Assembly: GCA_025526935.1 (NCBI GenBank)
Contig: JAHLKD010000027.1
Location: 248,001 to 312,000, forward strand
DNA length: 64,000 nucleotides
Direction of reading: 5' to 3'
From: Cladochytrium replicatum
Taxonomy: Eukaryota > Chytridiomycota > Chytridiomycetes > Cladochytriales > Cladochytriaceae
Shown: positions 11,378 through 23,916 of the stretch, piece by piece
How the letters are laid out: each line of letters begins with the position of its first letter
Numbering within the stretch: the first letter of the stretch is position 1
Translations under genes and position numbers: made by a program
The notes under the pieces: generated by a model
The model's input: only the letters and a program-made list of their open reading frames with translations
Databases searched by the model: none
Told to the model about the DNA's origin: nothing

Positions 11378-12830
11378 TCAACCCATCTGTTCCACCGTAT
11401 TTTCAGTCATTGCTAACCGCGTCTTGAGGTCGAGAGAAACATCCGTTTACCATGCAACAAAGGCAAAAAGGCATTCCAGTTTTTACCCCAGAATGTTTCA
11501 TGGCTTGTGTCATCATATCGAACTGACGAACAACTTTCTCCAAAGTAGATGCCAGTTCGTTACGAACAGTACTACTGTCGTTGTGAAGTGTGGGCTTGAG
11601 ATAGGGTCTGCCTTCAAATGGTTGGTTATCTCCACTTTTGGTGGAAGACAATGTTGCATCTCCACGACGCGAATATCTCCCTGCACTTTCATCATCCTGC
11701 TATTTCGATCAGCGCAAACAGAAGCCAATGCGCTTTCTCTCTCAACCTTCTGGAAATGCGGTGCTCCAATTTCGACGATTCCAGGATCAGCCGTCCCTCC
11801 TGTTGCTCGCAAACTGATGAGATCCCGATTGCGGTTTCTTTCCGATGGACCTCTGCTGGGATCAGGACTTTGTAGTTGAAGTAGTGCTAAATCCGATTGG
11901 TGTTCTGTTTGCGGGTCTCTTGTCTTCTAGTGTTAAGGTGGTGGTAGCTAATCCCTCCCCCATTCGACTTTCGCTTCCACCGAAAACCGGCATCTCTTCA
12001 TCGAAATTACTCGTTCAAACCATAACCATTGCATCGGTCCCAGCTGTTGCAAATGTGTCTCCGTCTTCCGTCTGGTGCGAAAACTGCTGCTGTTGTTGGA
12101 CCGACCTTGTGGCCATGCAGTGTATAAAACAAGGTGCCCTCCTTCAGATCTAAAATTATAGTGGTTAGCTGGCGAACTTTTGGATCAACTCGAGAAAGCG
12201 CACCTTCGCCAATCCGTCGCTGGTCGAAATGAGCCATTCGCCGTTTTTGCCCCCAAAGGAAACGCTTTTGATGCCTCCAGATGTTTGACCAGTGAAGCTC
12301 CGCTGGATGGTCGACTCGGCATTGTATTGGAAATGGCAAAAGTAGCAGAGGCTGGTATTCGAACGTGTGCGTCGCCGTAATGTTGAATGAGTTTGGTGTG
12401 TGCTGATATCAAACAAATTTGATCGATCGGTCTGTCGAGCAGGATGCTACGATGGTACCAGATGGGTGAAAAGCTGTTCCTGTGAGCATCCTGGGCAAAC
12501 TACGGTCAGCGGGAACGATCAGAATCTGACGTTATGATATCCGCAACACGATCCAAGTATGTTTTTACACAAATTTTGCTGGCGAGATCCCACAGTTTGC
12601 CTGTTTTATCATCACTTCCGGATACCACAAGTCGAGAATCGGGAGAGAAGCGGGCGGTGCTTACCCAGCTGAGATGGTAGGAAGTGTGTACATGAATTTA
12701 GTTCGATTCGATGACCAAACCTGTCTTGATGTATGAACAACAGAATCCTTGTGCCCTCTGAATGTACGCTCCAGTGGTGGATGCTGCAGGTACGTTATGT
12801 TCAGGACCACATCTGATCACCTGCCCCAGC
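11378..12830 (-). pseudogene. POC1: POC1-like centriole WD40 gene, disrupted
   Basis: POC1 is a centriole/basal-body protein with seven WD40 repeats and a C-terminal coiled coil. On the reverse strand I find, in order: PPLERTFRGHKDSV (first repeat); [20 protein letters not shown] with [34 protein letters not shown] with DISTHTKLIQHY; GGIKSVSFGGKNGEWLISTS; ILDLKEGTLFYTLHGHKVGP; and FATAGTDAMVMV. The coiled-coil end is TLEKVVRQFDMMTQ and LAMTENTVEQM. Repeats 2 and 3 seem to be missing. A 5-bp tandem-like insertion near 12070-12085 shifts the frame after APDG. The next frame has TGA (12015-12017) exactly where POC1 proteins have Trp (MVMV-stop-TSNF). TGA is a real stop elsewhere in the window, so this copy looks dead. 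A functional copy may exist elsewhere. Confidence 0.78.
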
Positions 12831-12993
12831 TTGCTTTTGAACGCGCTATTTCCATGTTGGGTTTAGGAGCAGTCTGATTGGTCGGCAAATTATTGGAAAT
12901 AGAAGATAGAAATCGAAAGACTAGTTCGCATACACGTAATAACAATAATAACTTCCTCGTTCATTGAGTTTGCCGCAAGTTCTTCTAACCAGA

Positions 12994-15794
12994 ATGGGAT
13001 CCAAGAGCGCCGAGCTTGAGCACATTGAAAAGGGTCATGACCCCCACAGCAACGACCACACATCCAACCCTTTGAATCAACAAGACAGAGATGCAAACAT
13101 AGGGAAAGAAGACTGGAGAGCAACTGCCCTGGCGTGGTTACGTATGGTTCAGGAGAATGTGGCCCTTCTTGTGGGTGATGCAGATCAGAACATGAACGCA
13201 ACTTGGAAATCGTTTCTCCGACCATGGCTGTTTTATCTGTTTCCGATCGCCGAACAGCTCCACCCCAAGCGGTACAGCTGGGGATTTCTCCTTGCTGATA
13301 TCCTGGCAGCATTGAGTGTGACTGCCATGATCATTCCACAGTCACTCGCCTACGGTAGCTTGGCTGGAGTGCCTCCGATGCAATGCTTTGTTTCTGCTTC
13401 GTTTCCACTCTTAGTTTACGCATTCCTTGGCTCTGGCAGACAGTTGGCATTAGGTGGGGCAACGACTTAACAAGAATTGGAGAGTTTCATTCTGACCCAA
13501 ATTGTAGGACCGGAAGCTCTCACTTCAGTCCTCGTAGGAGTTTACGCGAGCAAAGAAGTAGCTAGTAACGGCGGAACTGTAGGGGATATAGCAGGTGCTC
13601 TTGCCGTCATGGTAGCCATAGGATGCTTTATACTAGCTGTGCTGCAAGCTGGATTTGTCGACAACATTTTGGCTGGTTTCTTGCTCACAGGATTTGTTTG
13701 CGGAATCGCAACACTTGTGATGGTAGAACAACTTCCAGGACTGCTAGGAATCGTTATCCATCATGACCCAAACGCATCGGCAGCCGAATTTTTCTGGGAA
13801 GTCATCCTCAACATGGGCGATACTCATTTGAACACAGCAATGATTGCGCTTACAAATGTTACTTTTCTGATGGTTGCCAAAAAGCTGAAGAAAAAGTACG
13901 GACCGAAGCTTAAGACTAGCCCCTGGGGAAAATATCTTCTACTTATCCCCGAACTCTTCATTTTGGTGGTGATAATGATCTCAATTGGCTTCTCTCGAGA
14001 CTTGGGCGGCAAAGGTGTGAAGATGCTGGGAGAGATCAAAGTTCAGTTGCAGTTCAAACCCATCCAATTGAGCAGTGAGGTGTTTATGAGACTTATCCAA
14101 CCTGCCGTAATTATCACAGTAATGGCTTTTGTCGTATCACAAGTTGTCAATCGAACATTCGGGATGGAGAACAACTACACGGTATCAAAACATCGTGAAC
14201 TCGTGGCTCTAGGAGCTGCCAATCTTGTTTCCGCTGCCGCAGGAGGCTATGTCGGTAGGCGTACATTTGGCCGTGCATTTCTTTGTTCATGGTGTTTTCT
14301 AGTTTGTGGATCCCTTCCACGATCACGTATATTAGCGACAGCTGGAGGACGATCCATGCTATGCAACCTATTGGTCGGGATTTTCACATTGTGTGGTGTA
14401 ATGTCTCTCGCTTCAACATTCGCCTATCTTCCAAAGGCCACGCTATCTGCCGCTGTTTTCGTTGCGGCATATGGCCTGATTGACTGGACTGAAATTGGGT
14501 TCTTGTTCCGGCTGCGTTCATACTGGGAGATCGCACAATTTCTGGTTACATATGTCATTACAATCGGGAGCTCGATCAGTTATGGCGTGATATTCTGTCT
14601 CATGTTGGCCGCTTTAGTCATTGTCCGCCGAACCACCAGGCTCGAAATGGGAATTATGGGACGCTTGACTCTTTACACTATATCAGACAAGGACAGGACT
14701 GAAGCTCGCGACAAACAGCTCCTGGGAAAATCACCCTTTGGCGATGAACAAGCTACTTCCTCCAACATTCGTGAGTCAAACTCAGTCAGCTCATCGGACA
14801 CCACAAGAGCTTCTCTGATTCCACCGGGAGTTCAGTTCAGGTTTGTAAACATCGAAGAGTACCCGGATGCTGAGCTCTTCGACGACATCGTAATCATATC
14901 TTTCAAAGGACCTCTCCTATTCTTCAATGCCAACCGGGTGCCTCGTGAGATCAGCTTTATGATGCTAAAAGATAAGAAAATACGAATTTATCGGCAACGT
15001 GAACACAAACGACGTGAAATGGCCAAAGGAGAGCCAAGCAAAAATGAAGAAGACACCTACGTTGCGGTCACACTAGACACGCTCGAAGTGGTCACATCTG
15101 CTCCGAAGAAACCACATGGATCACTGTCCTCCTTAAACTTTCTGGCTGATGTTGGGAGTCACAGCAGAGTTACGTCATCAGTGTTACCAACATCCGGGCA
15201 GATCGACAAAACCAAGGACCACTCTGAGTCTCCAAAAGTAAACTCACCCGGAACTGATATTATTAAGGAAGAAGACGAAGATGAGGATGAAATTGAGGAG
15301 AATGAGCGTGACGATCATGATTTTAGAGATACAGCTCCGATCAATTCTCAAAAGTACAAAAGTTCGTTCGCTGGTGACTTCAAGGATGCCTGGAAACGAT
15401 ACTGGAAGCAAGGATCGAAAGATGATACTGAAGGCAGTGCAAGGAGAAGGCATGGAGGTTCACGCAAGAGCACAAAGGCTGACGGGCCAACATTGAAAGC
15501 GGTGATCTTCGACTTTCAATCTTGTGATGACATGGTATTAGATAACTAGTCAGACAATATTTCGAGCTTAAAGTTTCGGCATAGGACTCGGCTGCTGCGT
15601 ATATCTTTGTTTCCAGTATCAAGAACATTAAGGGGAGAGTGCTTCTTGTCAACTTGAGAGAGAATCACGCGCGAATCCTTGTGCGATCGGGAATTCTTGT
15701 TGGAGAAGGACCCGATCAGAATGTGTACTTTACACTTGGACAAGCTGTTCGAGCCGTGGTTGGGGACGCAGAGTACTTCAGGATGAACAAATAG
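12994..15794 (+). CDS. SulP-family anion (sulfate) transporter with STAS domain
   Basis: SulP proteins move sulfate or other anions across membranes using a 14-helix core plus a cytoplasmic STAS domain. The start MGSKSAELEH is at 12994. Four exons join in frame to give 882 residues, with introns at 13454-13507, 14255-14302 and 15535-15584. The core shows SWGFLLADILAALSVTAMII then PQSLAYGSLAGVPP, the SulP signature; GPEALTSVLVG just after the first intron; and CGSLPRSRILATAGGRSM, where many SulPs have a conserved Ser/Arg segment. The STAS part begins near FKGPLLFFNANRVP and ends AVIFDFQSCDDM / DSAAAYIFVS, interrupted by a charged, acidic linker of about 150 residues (EEDEDEDEIEENE). The family is clear; the substrate is inferred. 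Confidence 0.92.
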
Positions 15795-16037
15795 CAGCAA
15801 TGATGTCATCGAAGTACAAAATTTGAAATCATATGGGAGGCTTAGGAATCTGTTCTTAATTTGCTGGATTTGGTCTAATGTTTCCTTGCATGTGGCAGTG
15901 CATCGCTGCGCCATCCCAGTGCGTAGCACCAAATTTGTGTGTGGCTCGCTCCTTCCACTGACCGACATTGTGTGAGGAACAACACTCTTCAAAAGTCCAG
16001 TGCCTTGATTGATTGTGTGAGATCCTAAGTTCAAACC

Positions 16038-19000
16038 ATGAGCTACGAACAGATTGTCACTTCTGAAGGTGGCGGCCAAGTTTTGGCTAAAGCTAAATCA
16101 GAGCCTAATGAGCTTAACACTAAAGTGACTTCAAAATCTGAAGCGAAGCGCCGCCAGATCAATCCCAACTTCTTCCAATTCATGTTCATGACTTGGTTGG
16201 AACCGCTTTTTCATCTTGGTTCTAAGAAGCCATTGGAAGAGGATGACCTCCTTCAGCTCCATCCCTCTGACCAATCTAGAAGGTAAAAACTCATCGAACA
16301 CATCCTTGACAACAATATAAAGTCAGATCTCATAGTATCGCGCACGTTCTCGATCTCTATTGGAAAATGGTCTCCATTTATCTCAAAAATCCCACCGAGA
16401 TCGCTCGTCCGAGTTTCATCAAACCAGTCCTCAATCATTATCGGTGGAAGGGGTGAGAGACCCAAAGCGGGACAACTTTAGGTTTTTCTCACGATCATTT
16501 CGTTCCGCAGAATCACCTGGTTTTTGGCTACCTCTCTCTCTGTTGCTTGCGTTACGCTGACTCCAGTTTTGCTGAAAGAGCTGCTTACCTACCTTCTCGC
16601 ATCTGATGCCAAGAGAGCCACGTTGGTGATTAACAGCGGAGTTGTACTAGCCGGTCTGCTCTTCCTCGCCCAATTAATCGGAACAATTGCCCGAGTTACT
16701 GCTCAGCAGATGGTACGCGATGTAGCCCTTGGCTTGCGGACCATGCTTACCGGGGCGGTCTACGACAAAAGTCTTCGAATTAATGGACCCAGTGCGCAAA
16801 ATTTTTCACAAGGGCAAATTCTGAATTTGGTAATAATACGATCAGCTTAATTAAAGTGGTTTTATTAAGGAGACCATTAATTTAAATCCGGATTCCTTGG
16901 ATCAGGTTAACGTCGACACCGATCAGATTACCTTCTGTCTCCTCAACACCGATGTGATTGGGATTCCAGTGCAAGTGATTGTGTCAATCTACCTCCTCCA
17001 CCTTTACCTCGGAAATGCGATTTGGGCTGGAGTCGGGGCAATGGTCGGGGTCACCATTATCCAGATTTCGTTCATATTCATCTTGGGTAACTTTGAACGG
17101 GCAGTACTAGCCGCAAGCGACAAGCGTTTGAAGCTTATTCGAGAGTTGCTCTATGGTATGGAGGTTGTACTGATTTACCAACGATCCAACTAATATATTT
17201 TTCAAGCTATTAAAGTAATCAAGTACCGAGCTTGGGAAGAGCTGTTCGAAAAGAAAGTCGACGCCCTACGCAACGAGCAACTTAGCTACCTCCGAAAAAA
17301 CAACCTGGCCCTGATCGTGTTTATATGTTTGGGGCAGATCACGCCGATTGTCATGCCAATCGCCTCCTTCGTCGTGTATCAGAAGTTATCCGGCTCACTT
17401 GATCCTATCGTAGTATTCCCAGGTAATCCGGGTCGAAAAGAAGCCAAATTAAGTTGAATAATGTGTTCTCTTCTCACAATAGCTCTGACTCTCTTCACGA
17501 GCTTGTTTATACCTTTGATTGACCTTCCCCAAATCGTCCCGAGCCTCATCAATTTGTCCGTCAGCTGGAAGCGTATATCGGCGTTTCTTACCACCGCAGA
17601 GTTTGAGCCAATCAATTTCGTGCCATCCGTCAAGCTGTCAGCCGAGAATGAACTTGTCTCCAGCGATACTGCGATACGCATATCTAGAGCAAGTTTCAAG
17701 TGGCCAGCACCAAAACTTACGGAAGCGGATAAGGATTCGAAGGGCTCGAAGAGCTGCCTTCGTTCGCATGTCAACGACGTTACCAACACTGAAGGTGCAA
17801 TGGAAAGTTTCACGGCGGAAGCGGAAGGAGCCAGCGATCCTTCCGGATCGAAGGAGAAAGCTCAGGAACGCGCTAGCTCACCGCCAAAGAAGTCTCCCTT
17901 ATTCTCACGAAAGGAGATTAAAAAATTCGAGGATCCAGCACCTGTGATCCAGCCTTTCCTTCGTGATCTTAATGTCGACGTCAAGCGTGGTTCTTTGACA
18001 GCAGTGGTTGGTGCAGTCGGTTCGGGAAAGAGTTCACTTCTTTCTGCCATCCTTGGAGAAATGGAGAAGGACACGGGCTCAGTAGCGATTAGCGGAAAGA
18101 TTGCTTTTTGCGCACAACAACCCTGGACCTTGTCGGACACCGTGAGAGGAAACATATGGTGGGATCTCTACCACGCGATTGTCTGCCCATTCTAATAAAA
18201 ATCACCTTAACAGTTTCTTTAAAGAATACGACGAGGCAAAGATGATCATTGCGCTGGATGTGTGCGCTTTGCGCCGTGATCTGGAGGACTTTCCGGTATG
18301 CTTCGACGCATTGCGTAACGCCAAATTTTCATGATATTTGATTTAAAGGCTGGAGAAATGACCGAAATAGGCGAAAAAGGTGAGATCCAATACGTAAGCG
18401 TAGACATCGACTGAAAAGCGTCTAGGTGTGAACCTTTCAGGTGGGCAAAAGGCGAGAGTTGCGCTGGCTCGAGCAGTCTACGCAGGGGAAGGCGAAGGAG
18501 AAGTTGCCGATATCTACCTTATGGACGATCCTATTAGTGCACTAGACGCGCAAGTTGGAATGCAGGTGTTCCAAGACTGTATTCTCGAGCACTTGGTCCG
18601 TCGCAAGAAGAAAACAGTCGTGCTTGTGACCCATCAGCTCCAGCTCCTCCGGTTCTGTGATCGTGTACTCGTCATGGATCACGGGCGTCTAGTTGAGGAC
18701 GGTACTTTAGATCAGCTCATGGAGTCTACTCGACCCGACGGAACTCCTGACCATCTCGCGGAGATGATGAAGAATTATACAGGGGAGCATCGCCGAAGCG
18801 GACGCAAGGACGAGGAAAAGGGGGAAAAAGCGGAAGACTCAGATATTGAGCTAACCGGAGCCTCTTCGGGGGAGGAGACGGAGCAGAAAGGAGATGCAAA
18901 ACCATCTGGTGCTCTGATCGAAGCCGAAGAGCGAGAGATTGGTGCAGTGCGTTTGCCCATTTATGGAGCCTTCATCAAAGCGGGAGGGGGGTGGGCAATG

Positions 19001-21144
19001 TTCGGAGCTGCTGTCTTCGTCGCGCTATTAACGCAGGCAGCATCTGTTGGCTCAAATATTTGGCTTTCTTACTGGGTTGGCGGTCTCACCAGCTTCGACG
19101 CAAACACCAACCTTGTTATCTACTCCTCGCTTGGTGTGATACAAGCGGTCTTCCTTTGTGAGTGCAAGGCAGCATCCCACCTGAAGCCAGAGCTAACCTG
19201 TGATATTCGATAGTGTTGCTTAACGGTGTGATGGTATTCATGTGTTTAACTGCTGCAACTTACTTCCACAAAGCCGCATTGAGTCGACTCCTGAGCTCCC
19301 CAATGTCTTTCTTTGATTCGAATCCGATCGGAAGAATCATGAACCGGTTCTCGAAGGATGTAATGTCTCTCGACAAGCGCCTTATGTTTGTCCTGTATCT
19401 CTTTGTTCTCGGCGCATCCGGATTCTTAGGATCGTTGGTTGCAATCTGCTTTGCGTCTCCTATCGTTCTCGGTATGTTGAAGATGGTGGCTCTGTCCAAA
19501 CTATTGACCTGCGTTTAAATATATAGCGGTCGTTGGTCCGGTAGCTGTTGTTTACTGGTACCTCATGAACTACTATCGAAACACATTGAGGGAGGTTAAG
19601 CGTTTGGAGTCAATCACTCGCTCCACCGTATGTCTCTTCAATTTCAGTGGAAATCCCTTATTTGTGCTAATTCATTGCTATGGTAGTTGAACGCTCACAT
19701 CTCGGAAACCTTGGTCGGCGTCATGTCGGTATGTGTGCAGCCCGGGCCACAAACTTCCGATCCCAAACACTTCTTATATGACATAGGTGCGAGCATACGG
19801 TGCCGAGGCTCGTTTTGTGGAGAAAGAACGTTCCCTCATGGACCGTTCAAGCGAGCCGATCTACATTCGATGGAGTGCCCAGGGCTGGATCTCAATCCGT
19901 ATTGCCTCCCTCGCGTCCCTTATCACACTTGTACTCTGCCTTATCGGGATCTATTCAGGTGGGACAGAAACCGTGTTTATCGGTTTGGGTCTGTCCTATG
20001 CAGTCGGGGTCAACGAGCAGATCGCCCTCCTTCTCCAGTCTTTGGCCGCTCTTGAAAGCGAGATGAATGCTGTGGAGAGAATGGTGCACTACGCCGAAAA
20101 TTTGCCGCAAGAGAGGCCACGACGTCTCGAAAGTGACCCTAAACCCGCGGAGTGGCCCAAGCAAGGTGCAATCAGCTTCCTAAACCTTGAGTTGCGATAC
20201 GAGAGTCGTCCAGAAACGGCGGTCATCAAGGACTTTTCGGCCGATATTCAGCCTGGTGAACGTGTCGCGCTGGTTGGACGGACTGGCTCCGGTAAAAGCT
20301 CCCTTATGACGGCGTTATTCCGGATCGTCGAATCGTCAGGTGGCAGCGTGATCATAGACTGGCGCGACATTAGTGAGCTTGGTTTGCATTCTCTTCGTAG
20401 TCGTATTCAAATCATCCCTCAAGGTTAGTGGTGAGAGTGTGCACGTTTGAAAGTTGCATGTGTTCATTGTGATTTTAGAGCCTGTGCTCTTTGAAGGTAC
20501 AATCCGAAGCAACCTAGACGTCGAAGACGAATTTGTAGACGACGATCTGTGGAGCGGTCTCGAACAAGTGGGATTGAAGGAATATGTGTTACAGCAGGAA
20601 AAGAAGCTGGATGCTCCGGTCACGGAAGGAGGAGAGAGCTTGAGTGTTGGGCAGCGTCAGCTTATGTGCCTTGCACGAGCTATTCTGAAGAAGCCGCAAA
20701 TCTTGGTGATGGATGAAGGTTGGCAGGTTAAATTCTCTCCAAAGCTTTCCTAACAAATGGTCGTTTTGGTAGCGACTGCATCCGTTGACACGAAAGCGGA
20801 CAAACTTATCCAAGAGTCCATCGAAACTAATTTTGGTGAAACGACCGTCATCTCAATTGCCCATCGTTTGAACACGGTTGCAGGATTTGATCGAGTCATG
20901 TACGGACAAAATCCCTTCAAACTGGCAAAATTCTTCATTTATAAGCTTCACTTTCCAATTTAGGGTGCTAGATGGAGGGAACTTGGTCGAGTTTGACACA
21001 CCCCACAACCTCCTGCAAAATGACATATCATTCTTCACAAACTTGCTCGAAGCCACCGGGAAGGAAAATGCTCGAGTTCTCCGGAAAGTTGCTGCGGACA
21101 AGAACATGCTGGACCAAAACAAATCAAAATCTGCAGTAGTTTAA
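16038..21144 (+). CDS. ABCC-type (MRP-like) ABC transporter
   Basis: A full ABC exporter with two membrane domains and two nucleotide-binding domains in the ABCC arrangement, spread over roughly 16 exons with short introns. The N-terminus MSYEQIVTSE leads to NFFQFMFMTWLEPLFHLGSK, typical of the ABCC entry to the first membrane domain; there is no extra N-terminal TMD0. NBD1 has Walker A GAVGSGKSSLL, Q-loop CAQQPW, signature NLSGGQKARVALARA, Walker B IYLMDDPISALDA and H-loop VTHQ. NBD2 has Walker A GRTGSGKSSLM, signature SLSVGQRQLMCLARA, Walker B ILVMDE and ATASVD, and IAHRLNTV. NBD1 carries the degenerate D in place of the catalytic E, as in ABCC proteins. The protein ends at TAA 21142-21144. 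Likely a plasma or vacuolar membrane exporter of conjugates or drugs; substrate unknown. No lesion was found in the frames I joined. Confidence 0.9.
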
Positions 21145-21239
21145 TTTCCGCAGTATTTTCGATGTTTTCGTTGTTTTGGTTGCTTGCCTCTTTATCGTGG
21201 CTGCCGCCGCCTCTTTGGCTTTCCTTTCGGCGTTGCAGC

Positions 21240-21906
21240 GATTAAATGTATGTCATCTTTTCGATATATGTTAAATCTATCCAGTTGCTCTTGAGTTGCT
21301 GCCGAATTTGGAACATTGTTTGTGGGAAAGGATCATCAGCAGTTGGCTTGAGAATTTGACGGACACGATAGAACACGACATGATTCCGAAGTTCATTGAC
21401 TACGGGTGCTACGGCTGCTCCTACTTTGTAAGTAATTAGCTTTCTAGCCATTCAAGTTACTCATAACTTCCAAGGCTACTCCTCAGCAAGAATTCAACGC
21501 ACAACCAACCAATGCATTCCATGGTCAGATGATGAGCGAGCAGTCATCAAACATGATGCATACAAACGACGATCAGAAAAGCACGCACAACACTTACAGC
21601 ACGTTTCCAGCGCACACACCCGAAGGTCCTTCGCCTCCCTTTTCACCATGCAACACTACTCACGAGACATCCATGGAACTCGAGAACACTCCACAGATGA
21701 TGACCAACGAGAGAGCATCAGTATTCTTTTTGAATCGAGAATTTTATAGAGCTCAAACTGTAGTCAACTACACCTTTGTGACACCGCAAAATCTCATCGA
21801 TACGCACGTGGCGAACGAAGAAGATTTGGTTAAAAAGATGAATCAAATGGCACTTGGAAACTCTGAGGGCTGGTCAAACAATGGAGCTGTTGCCTCGGTC
21901 TCTTGA
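21240..21906 (+). CDS. Unknown small gene, at least two exons
   Basis: An exon around 21286-21429 reads ALELLPNLEHCLWERIISSW and LENLTDTIEHDMIPKFIDYG. A GTAAGT donor at about 21430 and an acceptor at about 21474 keep the frame into ATPQQEFNAQPTNAFHGQMM and the Ser/Thr/Asn-rich second exon, which stops at TGA 21904-21906. Upstream, around 21150-21240, a hydrophobic stretch (VLVACLFIVAAAASLAFLSA) might be a membrane anchor exon, but the phases do not join cleanly, so the start is unresolved. No family is recognised. The first exon looks helical, and a nexin-type PXA domain was considered and not supported. Confidence 0.4.
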
Positions 21907-23062
21907 GCCTCCCTAATTACCTTTCATCCCGCCTTGCGTCTCTTCCCTTCCTCTTATTCCACGGTTATACAACTTACACTTGCAGTGGTAAGTTCGTTTC
22001 CTTTCCTTTTAAGATTTTGGTCAGTTACCCACATTTCATTCCTGTTCGGCAACAGGAATTCAGCAAGGTCGCACAGAATAACTTGATTCTCCATCATTGC
22101 TGTATTGAGAAGACATTACCATCCAAACAACTGAAGACACAATATATTACATTGAAGATGGAGTCTCTTTTTAAGTTTCCCTCCTCCGTCGTTCGTACTT
22201 CATGAATAGAACCCTCTGAAAGCCAACTTTTGATGTGCCCATGGGAGTTCTTCGTATTAAAGCAGTGTAATAGCTTGATGTATATTATTTGTTTCAAACC
22301 TGACATAACGACTGAACTCCGTGATATATTATCATCTTCCGTATGCGATACCTATTGCCAGACGCTTCGACTTTGACCTGTATTGCTGAGACGTAGCTAT
22401 CCGACTTCTGGGAGAATCGGACAGTACATCCGTGCTTCTTAAATCGTTTCCTATCCAGCAGTATACTATTCTGGAAAGACCTGGAAAATCAATTAGTATC
22501 ATGGCTTTTTATCGGTTTGCACTTGTGGTCGTTGGAAGCTCAGTGAGTTGGCTTGAGCGAGGGTCTAGCGAACCGAAATTGTGACACCTTCATCAGAATC
22601 ATCATCCGGAAAATAACATCAGATACTTTGGAGGTAGGGAGCAATGGAATCATCAATAATCTGATTAACGAATGAATGTTGCTCAATAGAAAGAGGAGGC
22701 AAGGATGGAACGTGAACTGCGAATTTTTCATAAGCGGGCTATCGAGGAACTGGATTAAGAGATGTACGCACAGCAGGCAGCATTAGAACCGGTAGGGATC
22801 ACCAACAGAAACTCGATTTTCACTGAAACCACCCATGATATAGCTCGGAGTACCATTATTCTTTGTCACAGACGACAAAGGTAAACGACAACAACAGCGA
22901 AAAGTCCCGAGTTGATTCTGGAGATGATGTCCGATACCCGTACCGAGTAATTCATTGGCCAGAGCTAGCTTTGCTGTTCCCCGGCCGTCCATCAAATTAG
23001 AATCGATATCAGCAGTTTCGGATGGAATAAAGACGGAGCTGATCAAATCGAGTCTTCTCCGC
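21907..23062. other. Intergenic region without recognised gene
   Basis: About 1.15 kb with only short shadow ORFs on both strands and AT-rich patches; no repeat or RNA gene was recognised. It likely includes 3' ends of the flanking convergent genes. Confidence 0.45.
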
Positions 23063-23570
23063 TCACTCCTCATCCTCCGCTTCTCCACCTTTATCGTCAC
23101 GCGAATCGTTTGACGTATCAGTTTTGTCTTTCGCATGCCTCGACTTTTGCTTTGCTCTCCGTTTCCGCTCCTTCGCAATGGCGATTTGCTTCTTCGATAA
23201 CGCTCCATTGAAATGTTCATGGAGCGTCTCTCTCAAAGCTTACGAGTTTCTTGCCTATTGGCAAACAACTCTCGAAAACGATGAGTCTGTTCCAAAGAAA
23301 TGAGAAATAAGGTTAAAAGCAGAGTTATCTGCCAACAGATACCAGCTGGCTTGTGGATAGGCTGCACACAAAAACTTCTGGTGTCGATCTTTTGTCCGCC
23401 TGGTCCTGAGCCTCTCACGGTCTCCTTTGTCCAGGAGATCTTGATCTTTGTTGGTGACGGCGATTGAGAGCCGTGTAAGTTCCCACTTGTAGGTTTCGGA
23501 TTGCTCCCTGAACTCGCAGACAGAGCTACCAGGTAAGCATTCTTTCTATAATATTTTGGAATGTTTTAAG
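23063..23570 (-). pseudogene. Mitochondrial class I release-factor-like gene, frameshifted
   Basis: The reverse strand encodes SPTKIKISWTKETVRGSGPG then GQKIDTRSFCVQPIHKPAGI, the GGQ motif region of RF-1-domain proteins such as the mitochondrial rescue factor mtRF-R/C12orf65. After an intron, THRFRELFANRQETRKL matches the conserved Arg/Asn helix. The C-terminus LHEHFNGALSKKQIAIAKER plus KRRAKQKSRHAKDK is the usual basic tail, stopping at TGA 23063-23065. Between ETRK and LRETLHEH the frame slips: the CTTTG run near 23240 is one base short of keeping the frame. That is either a real frameshift or a sequencing error. A Ser-rich leader (LSASSGSNPKPTSG) precedes the domain; the true first exon probably lies farther right, up to about 23890. 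GGQ proteins hydrolyse peptidyl-tRNA on the ribosome. Confidence 0.7.
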
Positions 23571-23916
23571 ATCCAGGGCTCTGGGTTATGGACAACGACA
23601 GGCGATTTCTACGTGTAAAGACAGATGGCACAACGGAAAATGCACCGCTCAAGGGAGCGCCGAACCGAAGTTCCACCTCATCAACTTCTGGTTCTCATCC
23701 AATTGAAGGCCTCGGAAACGTGCTGATTCAAACAGGTTGGCTTTAACATATAGATAATTATCAGGTTTTCTGAGGTTGAGTGCCAGGGATGTGCTTTGAA
23801 GATGGAAGCTTGCACGGAACAGCGTTGACAGAGGCTGGGAAGGCCCACACGAAATCGTGAGTCGAACATCACACTGTCACACTCCATCGACTTAAAAATT
23901 CGGTTCAGGGTATACT

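Noticed and set aside
12015-12017. TGA read as tryptophan (recoded stop) because it sits at a Trp position of POC1
   Set aside because: TGA ends cullin-1, PUP3, the Spp1-like gene and others at the conserved C-termini, so it is a normal stop here.
12355-12372. tRNA B-box-like sequence (complement GTTCGAATACC)
   Set aside because: It lies within POC1 coding sequence and no tRNA fold or A-box is found around it.
13468-13470. In-frame TAA inside the SulP transporter, suggesting a pseudogene
   Set aside because: It lies inside a 54-bp GT-AG intron (13454-13507); splicing gives LALGPEALTS, the conserved SulP sequence.
21286-21430. Phospholipase A2 because of a DYGCYG-like string
   Set aside because: The calcium loop, catalytic His-Asp and cysteine pattern are absent.
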